A stretch of 17,332 bases of DNA, from positions 1 to 17,332 of the forward strand of contig DASRJW010000128.1 in assembly GCA_035649275.1 (NCBI GenBank), written 5' to 3'. The stretch is from Candidatus Krumholzibacteriia bacterium. Its GTDB lineage: Bacteria > Krumholzibacteriota > Krumholzibacteriia > G020349025. The notes under the pieces were generated by a model. That model did not search any database, was not told the origin of the DNA, and was given only the letters and a program-made list of their open reading frames with translations. This document shows, one piece after another, positions 1-7,994 of the stretch. A program made the translations under genes and the position numbers. The first letter of the stretch is position 1. Each line of letters opens with the position of its first letter.

Positions 1-243
1 GTCGATCGACTGGTTCAGGGGCTGATTGGGTTGGGTTGTCTTGCGGAGCTGAGCCCGGAAGTCCAGGGTCACCTCCGAGCCATCTGCCACGAAACGCGCG
101 GTGAAGAACATCGTGGAGGGGATCCAGAAGCTCGTCCACGCCGTGGGCCGGTCGACGGGCTCGTCGATCAGCACTCGCTTTTGCGCAGACGCAGCGGAGA
201 CCCAACCGGAAAGGAGTAACGCTACGAGAATCGCTCTGTACAT
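1..243 (-). CDS. Small exported protein of unknown function, C-terminus cut by window edge
   Basis: The open frame starts at ATG 241-243 on the minus strand and runs off the left edge with no stop (81 codons visible). A good Shine-Dalgarno (GGGGAGG, 250-256) lies 6 nt before the ATG. The N-terminus is a classic signal peptide: MYR, a hydrophobic stretch of about 11 residues, then a likely cleavage after SAASA (about residue 20). The mature part begins QKRVLIDEPVDRP and contains WTSFWIPSTMFF; I recognise no family. It lies 98 bp downstream of the TPR-CHAT gene on the same strand and shares its start context (GGAGGCCGATCATG in both), so it is probably the fourth gene of the sigma-kinase-CHAT block. 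By inference it could be a substrate, partner or output of the CHAT protease. Presence of a gene is fairly certain; function is unknown. Confidence 0.72.
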   Translation of the reverse strand, partial: MYRAILVALLLSGWVSAASAQKRVLIDEPVDRPTAWTSFWIPSTMFFTARFVADGSEVTLDFRAQLRKTTQPNQPLNQSID

Positions 244-341
244 GATCGGCCTCCCCGGGGGAAAGGTGATGTGCGGTGGTGATGCTTCGAGTCGTCCCAT
301 GGCTGACACTGTTTTCCCGCGAGGCACGGATTCCCTTCCTT

Positions 342-3300
342 TCACCGAACGCCGCTCACCACGAAAGGCGCCCAGAAGAAGGGTTCGGACCAGCGACTCT
401 GCCGGCGCAGCGCGCGTTTGGCGTCGCGCAGGAAACCGGTGTAATCGATGGCGCTTCCAGCTGCCTCGGCCGCGGCGACACGGCGGAAAAAGTCGGCCAT
501 CAGCAAGGCGGTGGATTCATCCGCTACCGGCCAGAGGCTCGCCACGGTCCGCTGCGCCCCAGCCACCAGGAAGCCCCGCGACAGCGCGAATACGCCCTCG
601 CCCTGGATGCGGCGGCCCGCCTCGGTCTCGCACGCCGAGAGCACAGCCAGCTCGCAGTCGAGCGGTAGCTCGTAGATCTCGAAAAGGTGCAAGCAGCCGT
701 CTTCCGCGGCGCTCTTCGCCCCCGCGGCCGGCGGGGTGAAGAGGAGGGCCGCCAGCAAGTCGTCGTGGCTCTCGTCCACGATCCCATGCGTCGCGATGTG
801 CACGTAACGCGCCGTGGCGATCTCGGCAGCGACGCGGGATTCCGTCGCCTGCAGGCCGCGCAGGCAGACGACTCGCTTGGGCCCGAAGGCTTTCTGGATG
901 GCTTCGCTCTCCCGTGCCGTGGCCGGTAAGCGGGGCAAGCCCGCGCCGCGCAGCAGGAACTCGCCCTCGTCGGGGACGTTGCTCGTCGACATGCTGCTGG
1001 TCGAAACGCCACCGGTCGGAACGCTGCCTGCCGAGGCGCCGCTCGCCGCCACTTCGGTGGGGCTCGCATCCTCCGTCAGCGACGCGACCTCTTTCGGGTC
1101 GAAGACCGGATCGCAGACCGTGAGCACGCGCCGAGAGGCATTCTTGCTGCTCTCGCGCCCGGTGATATCGAGGAGCGTGGTGATGGAGTTCGTGTAGCGG
1201 ATGGGCGGCCCGACGTCGAGCCAGTAGCTCGGATCGGACGCGGGCGCTGGCTCGACCACGAGCGCCTCGAAGGGCAGCTGGTGCAGACTGCCATCCGGAA
1301 CGATGACCACCTCTGACGCTTCGACGATGCGCTTCCACACCGTGGGCGGCACCAGGGTCTTCCACAAGAGATGGCTCTTCTCGAGGCGCTGCGCTGCCGG
1401 CAGCGGCTTCGCTTCGGCGGCGACGGGCACCGCGCCGGTCACCTTGCGCAGGCGCACGATGCCGCCGACGACGCTCCCTGGCCGTTCCATCGCATTCCTG
1501 CCGCTCACCAGCGCGGCCAGCGTTTCGCTGCCGAACGACCCTGGCGAGACGCCGGCCGCCTTCGCCGCTTCGGGCGCGAGCATCAGGGCATGACATTCGA
1601 CCTCGCCCGGAGCCGGCGGCACGACGAAGAGGAAGCTCGATGCGGTGCCGATCTGGTAGAGGAGGAGGAGTTCATCCGGACGGAGCAGCCTTTCTTGAAT
1701 GACCTGGACAGAGAAACCTGCGTCGCGCTGCTGCAGCAACCTCCGCCAGGCGGGGCTGTGCACCTGAATCTCTTCCGTGACCTCGCGGTAGTCCCGGAGT
1801 GCTGCTTCCAGCTCCTTCTCGAGCGCCGCGATCCGGGCGACACCGTCGCGATCCGTCGCCGTCCAATTTGCCCGTGCCAGATTGATGTCCTGCTGGATGC
1901 GAGTGATCCGGCGCCGCGCCTCGTGCTCGCGCTGCTCGAGGGGGCCCCGCGTCGCGGTCGGAACCCCGGCCAGCGGCTCGACCCGACCGGCGGCGAGCTG
2001 CTCGTGCAGGACGCGGGCGCGGATCCTCTCGGCATAGGCGAGGGCCTCGTCCGTCTGCCCCGATTCCACCAGCCAGGCGATCATGTCGTTGTAGTAATCA
2101 GCGAAGCGCTGCAGGAAGAGGATGCGCGACGCATCCCCACCGCCGCGCCGGGGGCGGAGTTCCTCGACCAGCGCCAGCGCCCGCTCGAGGGAGTGCATCG
2201 CGGCCTTGGAGTCGCCACGGCTGCGCTCGAGATGGGCCTCGAGCGCCCAGGCCTCGGCCTCCGCCTCGGGCGACGCCGCACTCGGCTCCAGGATGGCGAG
2301 CGCCCTTGTCAGCAGCTCTTGGCACTCTGGAGTCGCAGAGCTCTTTCCGGCCGTCGCCTGCGCCAGACCGACGAGCGTGACTCCCACCTCCGGGTGGGTC
2401 CGGCCGAGGATGCGCTCGCGCTTCTCCAGTGCCTGTCTGAACAATTCCTCGGCGCGGCTCTTGTCGCCCCGCGCCAGCAGCGCTTCTGCGGTGTCGTTCA
2501 GGATCTGCGCGTGGTAGATCTCGTGCGGAATCTCGAGATGGGAGAGAATGCCCAGCGCTTCTTCCCACAGGCGGATGGCTTCATCCCAGTTCCCGCTTGC
2601 CGCGTAGAGCTTGGCCGGCTCGTTCAAGAAGTAGACGAATCCGGCGGGATCCGGCACCCGCACGCTCAGGCGGGCGAGTTCGAGGGCTTGCCGCAGGAGG
2701 GGCTCCGCCTCCTCGAACTTGCCCTGGTCGCGGGTGAGCACTCCGAGGTTCAAGTGGGCCGTCGCCAGACGCCGCGGTTTCACCGCGGGATCGGCGGCGC
2801 TGATCCGCAGCGCCTGGCGGTACAGGCGCTCGGCCTCATCGAGCCGGTCCAGGTCCCAGTAGAGCGCACCGAGATTGTTGAGGAGGCGGGCGTGGCCGCT
2901 GTTGCGGGGCAAGTGCGCCTCGGAGACGGCCACGGCGCGAACGAGGAGGCTTTCCGCGGCGACGAAATCGCCCGCGATGCGCCGGGTGTCGGCGAGATCG
3001 TTGAGGCACCAGACAACCATCTTGTGGTCCGGTGGGGAAGTAGACTCGAAGCGCGCGAGCGTCTGTCGATAGGCGTCCTCGGCGGCGACGTAATCATGCT
3101 GGTCGTAGCAGATCTTGCCGAGACCGTAGAAAGCGAGCGCCACCGCGGTGTCTGCGGCCGCGCCCCGTCGCAGGATGCCGAGCTCTTCCTCGGTGAGCTT
3201 GCGTGCCGCCGCCAGATCTCCAAGCCCGCGCTCCACCCGCACGAGGAGCGCATACGCCGGAGACACGGCGGGAACCTCCCCTGACATTTTCCGGCGCAAC

Positions 3301-3734
3301 TCGAGGAGGCGGCGGCACACGGGTCTTGCGGTGGCGAACTGGCGCTGATCGGCGAGAAGAGTCCCGAGCGCCTCGAGGCGTTCGCAGAGCGCATCCGGTC
3401 GTCGGGCGAGGGTGCGCTCCCAGTCGGCGACGGCGCTGTCGCAGCGCGCGCTCGCGTAGCGCGTTTCGCCCGTGGCGAACTCCTTCTCCAGCACGGCGAG
3501 GAAGGCGTCGAAGGACGCGTCCGGAGCTGCAGCGGGTGCGAGCGAGGTCTCCTCCGCCCGGGCGGGGGCGGTCACCAGCGACGCTGTCCACGCTCCGCCC
3601 CACGCTGCGATCACCAGGGCTCCCATGCAGGCGACGCGGCGCGCAGCTGCGAGGCTGCCGAGGACGCCGGCCGCGTGTCGGAGTGCGCCGGCCCCATGGC
3701 GGAGGCGGGGTGATGCGAAGTATGGGCCTGGCAT
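342..3734 (-). CDS. Exported TPR protein with C-terminal CHAT (caspase-like) peptidase domain
   Basis: This 1130-residue protein starts at ATG 3732-3734 behind AGGAGG spaced 6 nt. A long basic N-region is followed by a hydrophobic segment (about 38-55) and a likely signal-peptidase site after APARA (about 60), so export is predicted. ATG at residue 37 would give a tidier signal peptide but has no ribosome binding site. Residues about 115-530 are helical TPR-like repeats; clear ones are LDRLDEAERLYRQALRI and FEEAEPLLRQALELARL. Residues about 600-680 are a charged, coiled-coil-like stretch. From about 690 to the end is a CHAT domain with both catalytic motifs: His983 in YVHIATHG and Cys1035 in LAVLSACET, followed by the typical GEGVFALSRGFL and VASLWPVADEST. 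A Ser/Thr/Gly-rich loop (889-926) interrupts the CHAT domain before its catalytic half. Proteolytic activity is inferred from intact motifs. The gene starts 28 bp after the kinase stop, so the two are probably co-transcribed. Confidence 0.93.
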   Translation of the reverse strand: MPGPYFASPRLRHGAGALRHAAGVLGSLAAARRVACMGALVIAAWGGAWTASLVTAPARAEETSLAPAAAPDASFDAFLAVLEKEFATGETRYASARCDSAVADWERTLARRPDALCERLEALGTLLADQRQFATARPVCRRLLELRRKMSGEVPAVSPAYALLVRVERGLGDLAAARKLTEEELGILRRGAAADTAVALAFYGLGKICYDQHDYVAAEDAYRQTLARFESTSPPDHKMVVWCLNDLADTRRIAGDFVAAESLLVRAVAVSEAHLPRNSGHARLLNNLGALYWDLDRLDEAERLYRQALRISAADPAVKPRRLATAHLNLGVLTRDQGKFEEAEPLLRQALELARLSVRVPDPAGFVYFLNEPAKLYAASGNWDEAIRLWEEALGILSHLEIPHEIYHAQILNDTAEALLARGDKSRAEELFRQALEKRERILGRTHPEVGVTLVGLAQATAGKSSATPECQELLTRALAILEPSAASPEAEAEAWALEAHLERSRGDSKAAMHSLERALALVEELRPRRGGGDASRILFLQRFADYYNDMIAWLVESGQTDEALAYAERIRARVLHEQLAAGRVEPLAGVPTATRGPLEQREHEARRRITRIQQDINLARANWTATDRDGVARIAALEKELEAALRDYREVTEEIQVHSPAWRRLLQQRDAGFSVQVIQERLLRPDELLLLYQIGTASSFLFVVPPAPGEVECHALMLAPEAAKAAGVSPGSFGSETLAALVSGRNAMERPGSVVGGIVRLRKVTGAVPVAAEAKPLPAAQRLEKSHLLWKTLVPPTVWKRIVEASEVVIVPDGSLHQLPFEALVVEPAPASDPSYWLDVGPPIRYTNSITTLLDITGRESSKNASRRVLTVCDPVFDPKEVASLTEDASPTEVAASGASAGSVPTGGVSTSSMSTSNVPDEGEFLLRGAGLPRLPATARESEAIQKAFGPKRVVCLRGLQATESRVAAEIATARYVHIATHGIVDESHDDLLAALLFTPPAAGAKSAAEDGCLHLFEIYELPLDCELAVLSACETEAGRRIQGEGVFALSRGFLVAGAQRTVASLWPVADESTALLMADFFRRVAAAEAAGSAIDYTGFLRDAKRALRRQSRWSEPFFWAPFVVSGVR

Positions 3735-3762
3735 GATCGGCCTCCTGACCGACTACGGCCGG

Positions 3763-5607
3763 CTACGAGCCCCGTTTCTCCACCCTGAGCTCGTGCAACC
3801 AGATGCTCCCGCTGGCGCGCTTGTCCGCTGCCAAACGGCGCGCCAGAGCGAAAAGATCCGGATGCGCTTCCGATGCAGAAGAATCCGCGATCTTGGCGAC
3901 GCCGGTCACGCCGCGTACGAGCGCCGTGATGGCATCGTCTGCGATCGGGGTCGCGGTCAAACCGCCACCGAGCGCGACCGCCGGGATCTTGGCCGCCGCC
4001 GCTTCGAAGGCATCGAGTCGTTCGATGCTGGCCACGATGAGGAACTTCTCGACACCCAGGTCGTCGCTCAGCGACCAGCCGAGGCGCTTGCCGCTCAGCT
4101 CGCCCGGCAGAACGAGCGCCTGATGCGCCGGCAGAGGATTCTGTGGCCCGCCGCCGGCCATCGGAAAGAGCAGCACCGCTTGCCCGGTGGCGTCGACGTT
4201 GAGGACGTAGACATGGGCAGTGCGAGAGAGATCGAGGTGGAGCTCGAGACGGTCCAGGGTAGAAATCACGGCGTCCGCCTCCAAAGTCCGGCTCGTGCCC
4301 GCGCTCGTCGCGGCAAGGTCGGCGCGTGCCGAGAGCGGTTCGGGTGTTGCGAGCCGTTGGGCCACCGCGTAGGCCCCTGCGATCAGGAGGAGCGTCGCGA
4401 AGGCGAGGAGCGGTGCCTGTCGGCGGCGGCGCGGCCGCCCCGTGTGGGTCATGCTCCCCGGTATGCCCGACTCCCCGATCCGGCTCGTCGCCCCGGCCCA
4501 GGAGGACTCGACCTTTTCCAACGCCTCTCGCATCGCTTCCGCCGAAGGGAAGCGTTGCAGCTTGTCCTCCGCGAGCGCCCGATCCACGCACGAGGTGAAG
4601 GACTGCGGCAGGTCGAGTCGAAGCGCCGCGAGTCGGATCGGCTCTCGCTGTCGGCGACGGACGCGACCGGCGCGAGCCGCAGGATGGCGCCCCAGCACGA
4701 GGGTGGCGAGGAGCAGCCCCAGGCTGTAGAGGTCCGATTGGGGCGATGGCGGCACGCCCGTGAACAGCTCGGGAGCCATGTAGCGCGGCGTTCCGACCAT
4801 GAGGGAAGGGTCGCCGGTGGCACTCCGCAGGCGGCCGGCGCCGAAGTCCATGAGTACGGCCCGACCGTTGGTGTCGAGAAGCACGTTGTGCGGTTTGATG
4901 TCCTGGTGGATGACCTCGGCCGCGTGGATCGCTCCCAGCGCCCCGCACAGATCGATGCCGAGGCGCACCACCTCCGCGACGCCGAGGGTGCCGCGCTCGG
5001 TGAGGACGTCGGCCAGGCTCGTGCCATGGACGAGCTCCATCCAGATGCCGATGCGACCGGCGTGCGTCTCCAGGCCGTAGATGCGCACCACGTGCGGGTG
5101 CTCGACGCGCGCCAGCAACCGGCCTTCGGCGAGGAAGCGCGACTCCCAATCCGGGTCCAGCGACAGATCCGGCCGCAGCAGCTTGAGCGCCACCTGCCGG
5201 TGCAAGCGCTGGTCCCAGGCGCGGTACACCGCGGCGGAGCCGCCGCTGCCGATGTGCTCCAGCAGCTTGAGGGATCCCCAGATTTCGAAGGGCAAGGTCT
5301 CGTCGGCGGCGTCCAGTGCTCCGCGCGGACCGGTCTCCGAGACGATCGTTTCTTCCTCGGCCATCGATCGCACGCGAACCCGTGAGACCGCGCGCTCTGC
5401 CCCGGTGAGGCTCGCCGGGCTCGCGCCGCTCGGCAGCGCCAGAGTGCGCGCCAGGCGCGACACCTCGGACACGAGCCGCAAGTTGTGGAGGCAGCGCTTC
5501 TCGCGCTCCGAGCTCGCCTCGCGCTCGCGAGCCTGCCAATCGACCGCGTCCCCGTCGGAGACGGCGCCACTCACGCTCTCCAGCAGCCCATCATGGTTGC
5601 GCTTCAT
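3763..5607 (-). CDS. Transmembrane Ser/Thr protein kinase with C-terminal DUF4384 domain
   Basis: This 614-residue protein has an N-terminal helical, charged segment (1-100), then a Hanks-type kinase domain (about 112-365). Visible motifs are the Gly-rich loop GSGGSAAV (120-127), Lys142 in VALK, Glu161 in the C-helix, the catalytic loop HQDIKPHN (234-241), DFG (254-256) and APE (278-280). The usual HRD arginine is Gln, making it a non-RD kinase. After a basic stretch (RPRRRRQ) there is one membrane helix (about 399-418). The outer part (about 450-540) has the look of DUF4384: HVYVLNVDATGQAVLLFPM, an N-P-L-P segment and a G-V-E-K-F-L-I-VAS strand. DUF4384 often accompanies caspase-like or kinase proteins. 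The start ATG (5605-5607) overlaps the last 17 nt of the sigma gene, implying translational coupling. Likely role: sense a periplasmic state and phosphorylate cytosolic targets, possibly the sigma factor; this is inference. Confidence 0.93.
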   Translation of the reverse strand: MKRNHDGLLESVSGAVSDGDAVDWQAREREASSEREKRCLHNLRLVSEVSRLARTLALPSGASPASLTGAERAVSRVRVRSMAEEETIVSETGPRGALDAADETLPFEIWGSLKLLEHIGSGGSAAVYRAWDQRLHRQVALKLLRPDLSLDPDWESRFLAEGRLLARVEHPHVVRIYGLETHAGRIGIWMELVHGTSLADVLTERGTLGVAEVVRLGIDLCGALGAIHAAEVIHQDIKPHNVLLDTNGRAVLMDFGAGRLRSATGDPSLMVGTPRYMAPELFTGVPPSPQSDLYSLGLLLATLVLGRHPAARAGRVRRRQREPIRLAALRLDLPQSFTSCVDRALAEDKLQRFPSAEAMREALEKVESSWAGATSRIGESGIPGSMTHTGRPRRRRQAPLLAFATLLLIAGAYAVAQRLATPEPLSARADLAATSAGTSRTLEADAVISTLDRLELHLDLSRTAHVYVLNVDATGQAVLLFPMAGGGPQNPLPAHQALVLPGELSGKRLGWSLSDDLGVEKFLIVASIERLDAFEAAAAKIPAVALGGGLTATPIADDAITALVRGVTGVAKIADSSASEAHPDLFALARRLAADKRASGSIWLHELRVEKRGS

Positions 5608-6271
5608 CGCCGACCCCCATGTCCTCCGCGAGGCGCAGGAGCGCCCGCTTCACCGCCATGCGCGCCGCGTCCGCCGAGGGCTTGCCCTGCAGCGCGGCGA
5701 TCTCGTCGTAGGCGCAGTCCATCTCGATCCGCGCCACGACGAGCTCGCGGTCCGACTCGGACAGCCGCGACAGCGCCGCTTCGTAACGGGCGAGGGACTC
5801 GCGGCCGATGAGCGTGGCGAGCGGCGAGGGCGATTCGGGCAGCAGGTCTTCGGCCCCGGCGAGGGCACGGTCGCGGGCACCGGCGCGCCGTACTTGGTCG
5901 CGGATCTTGTTGAGGATCGCCTGGCGCAGATAACCGTGGAAGGCGCCCTTCCAGCGCGGCCGGAATTCCTCGAGGTGCCGGAGCCACTGCACGAATGCAT
6001 CCTGCACCAAGTCCTGGGTGTCGAGGCCATCCCGCGCGGGTGCGGGTAAGCGTCCACTCGCCCAGCGCAGCAGCCGGGCGGCATAGCGCGCATGCAGGAG
6101 TGCGAAAGCGTTCTCGTCGCCGGCACGCACGCGTTCGAGGAGCACGGAGGTGGAATCCTCGGGCGAGGGCCCTTGCACAAAGCCCCGGTTGTCCGGTCCT
6201 CCGCCCATCCGATCCGTCCAGGTCCAGGCGCAGCCCAGCTCGGGCCGAGCAAGCGCTCGAGATCGTGTCAC
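5591..6271 (-). CDS. ECF-type RNA polymerase sigma factor paired with the Ser/Thr kinase
   Basis: The product is an ECF sigma factor. Region 2 (about 47-130) contains DTQDLVQDAFVQWLRHL, then FHGYLRQAILNKIRDQVRR, which matches the promoter -10 recognition and melting segments. Region 4 (about 155-216) contains LSESDRELVVARI, a YDEIAALQGKPSADAARM helix-turn-helix and RALLRLAE. No anti-sigma factor gene is adjacent; the overlapping next gene is a kinase, as in planctomycete and acidobacterial ECF-kinase pairs. The start is uncertain. GTG at 6269-6271 has GGGAG 6 nt upstream and gives 226 aa. ATG at 6206-6208 gives 205 aa and fits the usual family length, but has only a weak ribosome binding site. 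Conserved sequence begins after both. It appears to be the first gene of the block. Confidence 0.9.
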   Translation of the reverse strand: MTRSRALARPELGCAWTWTDRMGGGPDNRGFVQGPSPEDSTSVLLERVRAGDENAFALLHARYAARLLRWASGRLPAPARDGLDTQDLVQDAFVQWLRHLEEFRPRWKGAFHGYLRQAILNKIRDQVRRAGARDRALAGAEDLLPESPSPLATLIGRESLARYEAALSRLSESDRELVVARIEMDCAYDEIAALQGKPSADAARMAVKRALLRLAEDMGVGDEAQP

Positions 6272-6696
6272 GGCTCGCTCCCAGCATAGCCCATCGCCTC
6301 CACCGTTTCCCTCGCTCTGGGGCTTTGGCCCAGAAGGCCCGATGCCGCCGCCCCTGGCGTTTCTGCATCCTCAACGAACGAAGCGCCGGAACCGAACAGC
6401 ACGGTGCCTCGCCGGCGGAGCGCCACCATGGAACCGGGCATTGCCTCGTCTCGACGGGCTGGTATTTCTTCGCACCGTGCTGGAAGATGTCGGGCGCGGA
6501 GAGGACAAGAGTTCCCAGGGAGGCAGCGGCAGGGCAGGGCGTTCCCCCGCTGGCTGGGCGTTGCTCGAGGCAGCGCGCTGGCCTGTCTGGATCGACCCAG
6601 CGGAGGCGTTGCTTTGAGGCGTGGATCGGTTTAGTTACGAGTAGGAAGCATGGCCCAAGGCCATGGGGCGCCCGTGGCCGCGAAGAGGAGATGGTG
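6272..6696. other. 425-bp divergent non-coding region between the sigma factor and citrate synthase genes
   Basis: Both flanking genes are transcribed outward, so promoters for the sigma-kinase-CHAT block and for citrate synthase should lie here. I could not identify a convincing -35/-10 pair. Open frames cross it on both strands, but none has a credible start, domain or composition. Two short pieces resemble parts of the repeat near 12018-12088: CGCCGGAACCGA at 6385-6396 and, inverted, GAGCGCCAC at 6419-6427. Confidence 0.5.
6685..6690 (+). promoter_or_regulatory. Shine-Dalgarno that sets the citrate synthase start
   Basis: GAGGAG ends immediately before ATG 6691, too close to serve it. It is 6 nt before the in-frame ATG 6697 (ATG-GTG-ATG cluster), so 6697 is the preferred start. 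Confidence 0.7.
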
Positions 6697-7983
6697 ATGC
6701 CTGATTCGCGCCTGACGGTGGTCGATCACCGGACCGGCAAGCAGTACGAGATTCCCATCCAGGACGGGACGATCCGCGCTCTGGACCTGCGCCAGATCAA
6801 GGCGAGTCCCGACGATTTCGGTCTGATGACCTACGACCCTGGGTACACCAACACGGCCGCCTGCAGGAGCCGGATCACCTTCATCGATGGCGACAAGGGC
6901 ATCCTCCGCTACCGTGGCTACCCCATCGAAGAGCTGGCCGAACACAGCGACTACCTGGAGACTGCCTACCTCCTCCTCCATGGCGAGCTCCCTGACCGCC
7001 AGCAGCGGGAAGCGTGGGTGCAGGAAATCCTGCACCACACCATGGTGCACGAGAACATCAAAAAGTTCGTGGACGGCTTCCACTACGACGCCCACCCCAT
7101 GGGGATGCTGGTGAGCACGGTGGCAGCGCTCTCGACCTTCTACAAGGGAGCCCGGGCGGTCCGGGACCCGGACTCGCGGCGGCGGCAGACGCTGCGGCTC
7201 ATCGCCAAGATGCCGACGCTGGCGGCCTTGACCTACCGGCACAGCATCGGCATGCCCTACGTGAACCCGGACAACGATCTCAGCTTCACCGGCAACTTCC
7301 TGAGCATGATGTTCCGGATGACCGAGCTCAAGTTTCGGCCGAACCCGGTGCTGGAGCGGGCTCTGGACGTGCTCTTCATCCTCCACGCCGACCACGAGCA
7401 GAACTGCAGCACCAGCGCCATGCGCAACGTCGGCAGCGCCCTCTCCGACCCCTACGTCTGCACCGCGGCGGCGGCGGCAGCGCTCTATGGCCCCCTCCAC
7501 GGCGGGGCCAACGAGGCGGTGCTTCGCATGCTGGCGGAAATCGGCTCGGTGCAGCGTGTGCCGGAGCACGTGCAGAAGGTGAAGGCGGGCCAGGTGCGCC
7601 TCATGGGCTTCGGGCACCGGGTGTACAAGAACTACGATCCCCGCGCCAAGATCATCAAGAGCATCGCCGACCAGGTGTTCGAGGTAACCGGGAGGAACGC
7701 GCTCCTGGACATCGCCCTGGAGCTGGAGCGCATCGCTCTGCAGGACGACTACTTCATCTCCCACAAGCTCTACCCGAACGTGGACTTCTACTCCGGGATC
7801 ATCTACCAGGCGATGAAAATCCCGGTGGACATGTTCCCGGTGATGTTCGCCATCCCGCGCACCGTGGGCTGGCTGGCGCAGTGGGAGGAATTACTCCTCG
7901 ACGAGGAGCAGAAGATCGCCCGGCCGCGCCAGATCTACCTGGGGAACGGGCAGCGCCACTACCCTCCGGCCAAATCGCGCTGA
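6697..7983 (+). CDS. gltA: Citrate synthase, type II (hexameric, gram-negative type)
   Basis: This 428-residue protein catalyses condensation of acetyl-CoA and oxaloacetate to citrate, the entry step of the TCA cycle, in the cytosol. The length is usual for type II enzymes. The three catalytic residues are present: His268 in YGPLHGGANEAV, His307 in LMGFGHRVYKNYDP and Asp363 in YPNVDFYSGI. Other family segments are FILHADHEQNCSTS (228-240) and FAIPRTVGWLAQW (384-396). The N-terminal beta-rich domain typical of the gram-negative NADH-regulated class is present (about 1-65). The open frame extends far upstream, but that part is not citrate synthase. It appears monocistronic; its stop is 11 bp from the convergent acyl-CoA dehydrogenase stop. 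Confidence 0.97.
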   Translation: MPDSRLTVVDHRTGKQYEIPIQDGTIRALDLRQIKASPDDFGLMTYDPGYTNTAACRSRITFIDGDKGILRYRGYPIEELAEHSDYLETAYLLLHGELPDRQQREAWVQEILHHTMVHENIKKFVDGFHYDAHPMGMLVSTVAALSTFYKGARAVRDPDSRRRQTLRLIAKMPTLAALTYRHSIGMPYVNPDNDLSFTGNFLSMMFRMTELKFRPNPVLERALDVLFILHADHEQNCSTSAMRNVGSALSDPYVCTAAAAAALYGPLHGGANEAVLRMLAEIGSVQRVPEHVQKVKAGQVRLMGFGHRVYKNYDPRAKIIKSIADQVFEVTGRNALLDIALELERIALQDDYFISHKLYPNVDFYSGIIYQAMKIPVDMFPVMFAIPRTVGWLAQWEELLLDEEQKIARPRQIYLGNGQRHYPPAKSR

Positions 7984-7994
7984 GGTTCTCGGGT

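Noticed and set aside
1371-5385. Two 637-codon plus-strand open frames opposite the CHAT and kinase genes
   Set aside because: They are antisense shadows in G+C-rich DNA; no domains, starts or ribosome binding sites, and the minus-strand frames have clear families.
6317-6333. CTGGG...CCCAG hairpin upstream of the sigma gene
   Set aside because: Five base pairs with a 7-nt loop, no T-tract and no positional relation to a start or stop; expected by chance at this G+C content.
5995-6696. Upstream extension of the citrate synthase frame
   Set aside because: It has no similarity to citrate synthase and the GAGGAG at 6685-6690 fits the start at 6697; a two-domain fusion is not supported.
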